A stretch of 64,000 bases of DNA from Fuerstiella sp. (GTDB lineage: Bacteria > Planctomycetota > Planctomycetia > Planctomycetales > Planctomycetaceae). The DNA is taken from contig JAKVAZ010000011.1 in assembly GCA_022447225.1 (NCBI GenBank), positions 124,001 through 188,000 on the forward strand, written 5' to 3'. The position numbers were made by a program, and so were the translations under genes. Below are positions 59,922 through 64,000 of the stretch, piece after piece; position 1 is the stretch's first letter, and each line of letters starts with the position of its first letter. The notes beneath the pieces were generated by a model that was not told where the DNA came from, made no database searches, and saw only the letters and a list, made by a program, of their open reading frames with translations.

Positions 59922-60746
59922 TCAGGCCGCGGCAGATTCGTGGCTGACCGGTGTTCCTGCGGACTGTTCCAGTGCACTGCCGTGAACAAATTCAGAGATG
60001 TTTGGATCTGTGGTTCGAAACAATTCCTCTACTGATCCCTCAAACAGAATTTGTGATTCGGCAGTTTGTAGACGGTGGCACGGGGCCAGCATAATCACAC
60101 GATCGGCGACTCGCTCAACGGTTCTCATATCGTGAGTGACCACGACGCTGCTCATGCTGTGATGTTCCCTGACCGAATCAATCAGGTCATCAATACGTCG
60201 GCTGGTCAGTGGATCCAGTCCGGTTGTTGGTTCGTCATAGAACATGACCTGCGGATCAAGTGCCAGTGCACGGGCCAGACCAACACGCTTCTGCATTCCA
60301 CCTGATAATTCAGCCGGCCGTTTTTTTGTTACGTCACGGTTCAATCCCACGTCATCAAGACGTTGGAGAACTGTATCCTGAATTTCGTCGTCAGTCAGGG
60401 ATGTGTTTTCACGTAACCCGAATGCCACGTTTTCGAAGATGTTTAGACTGTCGAACAGTGCGGCGCCCTGGAAAAGATAGCCGAACTGCAGTCGCGTTGC
60501 CTGTCGGTCTCTCGACGAAAGGTGGTTAACGTCACGTTCGAACCAGAGCACTCTGCCGGAATTCGATGTAAGCAGCTGCATCATGACTTTCATTGTCACG
60601 CTTTTACCACAGCCACTTTCGCCGATGATGGCCAGTGATTCTCCACGATGAACCGAGATGCACAGATTGCGCAATACTTCTTGGGATTCGAACCAACAGG
60701 AAACGTTTTCCAGGCGAATGGCAGGCAGAGGTGCTTTGTTGTTCAC
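59922..60746 (-). CDS. mlaF: MlaF-like ABC transporter ATPase
   Basis: It powers lipid movement through the MlaE permease. The start is GTG at 60746, overlapping the mlaE stop codon (GTGA), in place of the longer frame from 60908; it gives MNNKAPLPAIRLENVSC. Walker A is GESGCGKSV, the signature is LSGGMQKRVGLARAL, Walker B is VMFYDEPTTGLDPL, and the H-loop is VVTHDM. Length is about 274 residues. The C-terminus is close to the Mla/Ttg2A ATPases. Confidence 0.95.
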   Translation of the reverse strand: MNNKAPLPAIRLENVSCWFESQEVLRNLCISVHRGESLAIIGESGCGKSVTMKVMMQLLTSNSGRVLWFERDVNHLSSRDRQATRLQFGYLFQGAALFDSLNIFENVAFGLRENTSLTDDEIQDTVLQRLDDVGLNRDVTKKRPAELSGGMQKRVGLARALALDPQVMFYDEPTTGLDPLTSRRIDDLIDSVREHHSMSSVVVTHDMRTVERVADRVIMLAPCHRLQTAESQILFEGSVEELFRTTDPNISEFVHGSALEQSAGTPVSHESAAA

Positions 60747-61573
60747 AGAGACACCGCCTGAGGCCAGATTAAATAGTAGGAGGTATTCAGCAGAACGGTG
60801 AGAAGGAAATCCAGTCCCAGAATGGCGATAAAAGACAGTACAAACGATTCCGTAGCTGCGCGGCCGACACCTTCCGCTCCTGATCCACAGTGAAAACCGC
60901 GGTGGCATGCAATGATCGCAATACTGCAGCCAAAAAAAATGCTTTTGACCAGTCCGGCCATGATGTCCCAGGCTGTTACGAAGTCAATTGCATAAGACCA
61001 GTACTGATAGCTGTTGACTCCCAGCATCCGGGTGCTGAATGCCCAGCCCGAGAACATTCCGATGGCGTCACCAAAAGCTGCCAGCAGAGGGATCAGTAGG
61101 ACACAGGCTATGAATCGGGGAACAACCAGATACCGCAGTGGATCTGCTCCCAACGCTGAGATGGCGCTGATTTGCTCGGTGACACGCATTGTACCCAGTT
61201 CTGCCGCCATTGCGGAACCGACCCGACCGGCCAGCATGGTAGCAGCCAGGACCGGTCCCAGCTCAGACACGAGCGTCATCGTGATGATCGCGCCCAGTCT
61301 GGATTCCATGTGCAGTAATTTGAACTGGGTGTACGCCTGGACGGCCAGTACCATTCCAATGAATGATCCGGTTACCAGGACGACGGGAACGCTGCGAACC
61401 CCAATTTCATACAAAACGGGGAACAGGATCTGGCGTCTCGGCAGACTGCCAAAGAGACGTCTCAATATCGACACCGAGAAAATCGCAAGTGCGCCAGTTT
61501 CCTGGAGGAGACTGGTGACAATGCGTCCGATGCCTGAACTGAGTTGAACGGCGGCAGCCTGCATTGGAGCCAT
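60743..61573 (-). CDS. mlaE: MlaE-like ABC transporter permease
   Basis: It is the inner-membrane channel of the lipid transporter. The 276 residues have the MlaE fold with about five membrane segments and the family motif ELGPVLAATMLAGRVGSAMAAELGTM. The N-terminal amphipathic helix precedes VPVVLVTGSFIGMVLAVQAY. It is first in the minus-strand operon mlaE-mlaF-mlaD-kinase. MlaA, MlaB and MlaC are not found here. Confidence 0.95.
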   Translation of the reverse strand: MAPMQAAAVQLSSGIGRIVTSLLQETGALAIFSVSILRRLFGSLPRRQILFPVLYEIGVRSVPVVLVTGSFIGMVLAVQAYTQFKLLHMESRLGAIITMTLVSELGPVLAATMLAGRVGSAMAAELGTMRVTEQISAISALGADPLRYLVVPRFIACVLLIPLLAAFGDAIGMFSGWAFSTRMLGVNSYQYWSYAIDFVTAWDIMAGLVKSIFFGCSIAIIACHRGFHCGSGAEGVGRAATESFVLSFIAILGLDFLLTVLLNTSYYLIWPQAVSL

Positions 61574-61895
61574 CCGTGGCCTGGCGACTGAAAAATCTTA
61601 CCTTGGTAAAACGCCTTCCGGGATTCACTGGGCTGCGACAGCCGTGACCCTGAGGAATTTTATACGAATTCTGTGAATCAGATCGAGATCAATCATAAGT
61701 TCGGATGCTGGAGCCGTTTCAGCTGTTTTGCTGTTGACTCGTTTTGTCACACGGCATCCAGCGATCACGATTGAACCTGGGTCGAATCCGGCGTATTCTG
61801 CAGGCTGTTGTCAGTGAAGATTTTGCGGCCAGCCTCGATTGAAACATGTTCACTCCGCATACAGTTGTGCTTTGTGTATACCAGGAATCAACGCT
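61574..61895. other. Intergenic region, 322 bases
   Basis: It is a divergent gap between mlaE and the leucine-rich-repeat gene and must hold promoters for both. No element could be named. Confidence 0.4.
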
Positions 61896-62939
61896 ATGAA
61901 ATTGTATACCATTACTTTTTGTACATTACTGCTGGCTGCCCCGGTTTTAGCTGATGATCCGACTGATGCGGACAAGGCACTAATGGAAGCCGTTCAGGGG
62001 GCTGGTGGGCAGGCTATGCAACTGGCAAAGAACGATGCCCGTCTGACCATCGCCTTTCACCTGTCCGACAAGGAAATTAATGATGAAACGCTCGATGTGT
62101 TCAAAGACGCAGGTAATGTTTACTCCATTAATCTGCGAGGAACTAAAATCACAGATGCAGGTATTCAAAAACTGTCAGGTTTGAAGGGGCTGACGAGACT
62201 CCATCTCGAAAAAACCGAAATTACCGATGACGGACTGGCTCATGTCGCCGGACTGGAGAATCTGGAATACCTTAATGTTTACGGTACCAAAATTACGGAT
62301 GCCGGATTGGAACACGTTAAAGGACTTACCAATCTCAAAAAACTGTTTGTGTGGCAAACCGGTGTCACCATGGAAGGTGAAGAGCCATTGAAGGAGGCTC
62401 TGCAGGGGCTGCAGATCATTCCGGACTTCAAGAAAGAAAAAGAACGTGCACTGATCTCCTCTCGCCGCGCCTACGAAGACGCCGCCAGAGAGGTTACGGA
62501 CCTGGCTGAGAAGATGCAGGAAACTCTGGCCGATTCCACAGCAGCGGCGACGGCAGCGGAGGAGGCTTCTTCGGCTCTGAAAGCGGCCGAGGAAGATGTT
62601 GCAAAGGCAAATGAGTTGAGTGCAAACGCAGAATCTACTGTTTTACAGACCAACACTGCTGTGGAAAAACTCAACGACGACACATCTGCTTCAGAAGAGC
62701 TCAAAACGGCTGCACAGGAATCAGCTGCGGCTGCCGCGAAATCTGCGGCGGCAGCCAGGGAATTGGCCGAGAAACTGGGGGCTGTTGTCGCAGAAAAGAA
62801 GACTGCGAGCGAAGCGGCATCGAAAGCCTCTGCTGAGGCCAAGACTGCTGCAGATGAGTCGAAGAAGAAGTTTGACGAAACTGTTCAGAAGTCTGTGGAT
62901 CTGAAGAAGAAGTTTGATGAACTGAGCGCTGCGGAGTGA
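61896..62939 (+). CDS. Secreted leucine-rich-repeat protein with Ala-rich coiled coil
   Basis: ATG at 61896, with AGGA upstream, opens a signal peptide (LYTITFCTLLLAAPVLA) and gives 347 residues; the longer frame from 61839 is not signal-like. Residues about 65-165 hold four leucine-rich repeats of about 24 residues with the DAG/DDG bacterial pattern (LRGTKITDAGIQKLSGL, LEKTEITDDGLAHVAGL, VYGTKITDAGLEHVKGL). The last 160 residues are an Ala/Glu/Lys-rich coiled coil (AAAAAKSAAAARELAEKLGAV). It is exported; a cell-surface or envelope interaction role is inferred. It is convergent with the M3 peptidase gene. Confidence 0.85.
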   Translation: MKLYTITFCTLLLAAPVLADDPTDADKALMEAVQGAGGQAMQLAKNDARLTIAFHLSDKEINDETLDVFKDAGNVYSINLRGTKITDAGIQKLSGLKGLTRLHLEKTEITDDGLAHVAGLENLEYLNVYGTKITDAGLEHVKGLTNLKKLFVWQTGVTMEGEEPLKEALQGLQIIPDFKKEKERALISSRRAYEDAAREVTDLAEKMQETLADSTAAATAAEEASSALKAAEEDVAKANELSANAESTVLQTNTAVEKLNDDTSASEELKTAAQESAAAAAKSAAAARELAEKLGAVVAEKKTASEAASKASAEAKTAADESKKKFDETVQKSVDLKKKFDELSAAE

Positions 62940-63000
62940 GTGCATCGGTGCTGCCACCGGGAATCATGGATGTGCAACGTCTCAAGTTAACCAGTTAACT

Positions 63001-64000
63001 TCACTTCGTCAGCCCGCAGTGACGAAGGAGTGCGTCGACAGTGGGTTCACGTCCGCGGAACTCCCTAAAGATGTCCATGGGGTGACGACTGCCCCCCTGT
63101 GCCAGAACTGTGTCACGGAATCGTCTGCCGGTTTCCGCGACGGCAGTTTCGTCGTCCAGCCCGGCATCCTCAAAGGCTCCGAATGCGTCAGCACTGAGCA
63201 CTTCAGCCCACTTGTAGCTGTAGTATCCGGCTGAATATCCACCGGAAAAAATATGCTGGAACGAACAAAGGAATCGATTCTCCGGCAATACCGGCATTGA
63301 TGACGTTGCCTCCGAGATCTTTTGAAATACATCAAATGCAGTTTCACTGCCGTCCGGATCAAATGAGGAATGAAGTTCAATGTCTGTCATGCCAAACAGT
63401 AGCTGACGCAGCATCGCGGTGGCGGCACGGTAAGTCCGTGCCGCACAGATTCTTTCAAAGAGTTCTTCCGGCAGCGTCTCACCTGATTCATGATGTACAG
63501 CCATACCCAGCAACGTTGGTCGATGATAACACCAGTTTTCCATGAACTGACTGGGTAATTCCACGGCATCCCACTCCACTCCACTGATTCCTGCTGCGTC
63601 ACGGTCATCAATCACAGTCAACATGTGCTGAAGGCCGTGCCCGAATTCATGGAACAGCGTTTCGACTTCTCGAAAGGTCATGAGTGACGGCACGTTGCCT
63701 ACCGGCGGTGTGCCGTTACAGATCAGATGGGCGATTGGAAGCCGCGCTTGTGACGGAGTTACCGATCGTGTGATGCAGTCATTCATCCATGCTCCGCCTC
63801 GCTTGTTTTCAGGACGCGAGTAGGGATCCAGATAGAACGCAGCGATGTATTCACTCTTTTCATTCCTGATTTCATAGTAGCGGACGTCATCGTGCCACCG
63901 CGGCGCTTTTTTGTCTGTTCTGACGACGGAGATTCCGAACAGTCGTTCGCATAAATCAAAGAGTCCGCTGAGCACTCGATCCAGTGAAAAATATGGTCGC
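63001..64000 (-). CDS. M3-family metallopeptidase (oligopeptidase A/Dcp-like), partial (cut by right edge)
   Basis: It is a cytoplasmic zinc endopeptidase or peptidyl dipeptidase. The gene is open to base 64000, so the N-terminal half is missing; the stop is at 63001. The zinc site is [12 protein letters not shown] with the third ligand Glu in [16 protein letters not shown]. The upstream part reads [22 protein letters not shown], a family segment confirming that the frame continues past the Met-like GTG at 63975. The C-terminus [19 protein letters not shown] is typical. About 333 of an expected 680 residues are visible. Confidence 0.93.
   Translation of the reverse strand, partial: RPYFSLDRVLSGLFDLCERLFGISVVRTDKKAPRWHDDVRYYEIRNEKSEYIAAFYLDPYSRPENKRGGAWMNDCITRSVTPSQARLPIAHLICNGTPPVGNVPSLMTFREVETLFHEFGHGLQHMLTVIDDRDAAGISGVEWDAVELPSQFMENWCYHRPTLLGMAVHHESGETLPEELFERICAARTYRAATAMLRQLLFGMTDIELHSSFDPDGSETAFDVFQKISEATSSMPVLPENRFLCSFQHIFSGGYSAGYYSYKWAEVLSADAFGAFEDAGLDDETAVAETGRRFRDTVLAQGGSRHPMDIFREFRGREPTVDALLRHCGLTK

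Noticed and set aside
62984-63001. Palindrome AAGTTAAC-CA-GTTAACTT at the junction of convergent genes
   Set aside because: The stem is short and AT-rich without a T tract beyond it. It could be a weak bidirectional terminator, but I would not call it.
1-64000. Phage, insertion sequence, CRISPR, toxin-antitoxin or defence island
   Set aside because: I looked for transposase motifs, inverted repeat ends, spaced direct repeats and defence gene pairs on both strands and found none. The only tandem array is the coding 18-bp repeat.

Overview
The window looks like a chromosome segment of a marine-type planctomycete (Planctomycetota, Planctomycetales-like). I cannot name the genus. The evidence is a DUF1559 pseudopilin-like protein with the H-X9-DG motif, a gene pair for tetrahydromethanopterin (H4MPT)-linked C1 metabolism (DUF447 plus beta-RFAP synthase), a divergent formaldehyde-activating-enzyme homologue, an isoleucyl-tRNA synthetase with the non-classical signatures seen in some deep-branching phyla, and many lipoproteins and secreted proteins of planctomycete character. 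Gene density is moderate, with many intergenic gaps of 300-900 bases. I see no phage, insertion sequence, CRISPR array or integron. This is core and housekeeping chromosome, not an accessory island.

Layout. 1-7.5 kb: a flavoprotein cut by the left edge, a glycerate kinase, hypothetical proteins, tRNA-Cys with a strong terminator, and a protein with an HEIGH metal-binding motif. 7.5-15 kb: the Fae-like protein, a membrane protein, a minus-strand translation cluster (bL31, RF1, an RbsD/FucU mutarotase), a beta-propeller protein and a PIG-L deacetylase. 15-22 kb: a thioredoxin-fold lipoprotein without cysteines at the usual site, a LexA-like regulator with a degraded autoprotease, an NtrC-type regulator and acetyl-CoA synthetase. 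22-31 kb: IleS, a GlnD-like PII uridylyltransferase translationally coupled to a glycosyltransferase, then the convergent DUF447/beta-RFAP synthase pair. 31-41 kb: BamA, MscS, QueG, HisA, HisH, a zinc-ribbon membrane protein and a DUF1559 protein, all on the minus strand. 41-56 kb: an aminotransferase, LarE, a TPR lipoprotein, an FAH-family hydrolase, two membrane glycosyltransferases, and a cysteine-rich secreted protein built on an 18-bp tandem repeat. 56-64 kb: a small membrane protein, a sensor kinase directly downstream of an Mla-type lipid transport operon (MlaE-MlaF-MlaD), a leucine-rich-repeat/coiled-coil protein, and an M3 metallopeptidase cut by the right edge.

How the genes work together. 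Three themes recur. The first is the outer envelope: BamA, Mla transport, MscS, sugar transferases and lipoproteins fit a diderm cell. The second is C1 and nitrogen/carbon control: H4MPT synthesis genes, Fae-like protein, GlnD, an NtrC-type regulator and Acs. The third is translation: IleS, RF1, bL31, tRNA-Cys and queuosine synthesis.

The observations most worth following are the LexA paralogue that appears unable to self-cleave, the Fae homologue with glutamate where the catalytic histidine should be, the tandem-repeat cysteine-rich protein, and the long linker inserted in BamA. No search was run. Family names rest on motifs read by eye.
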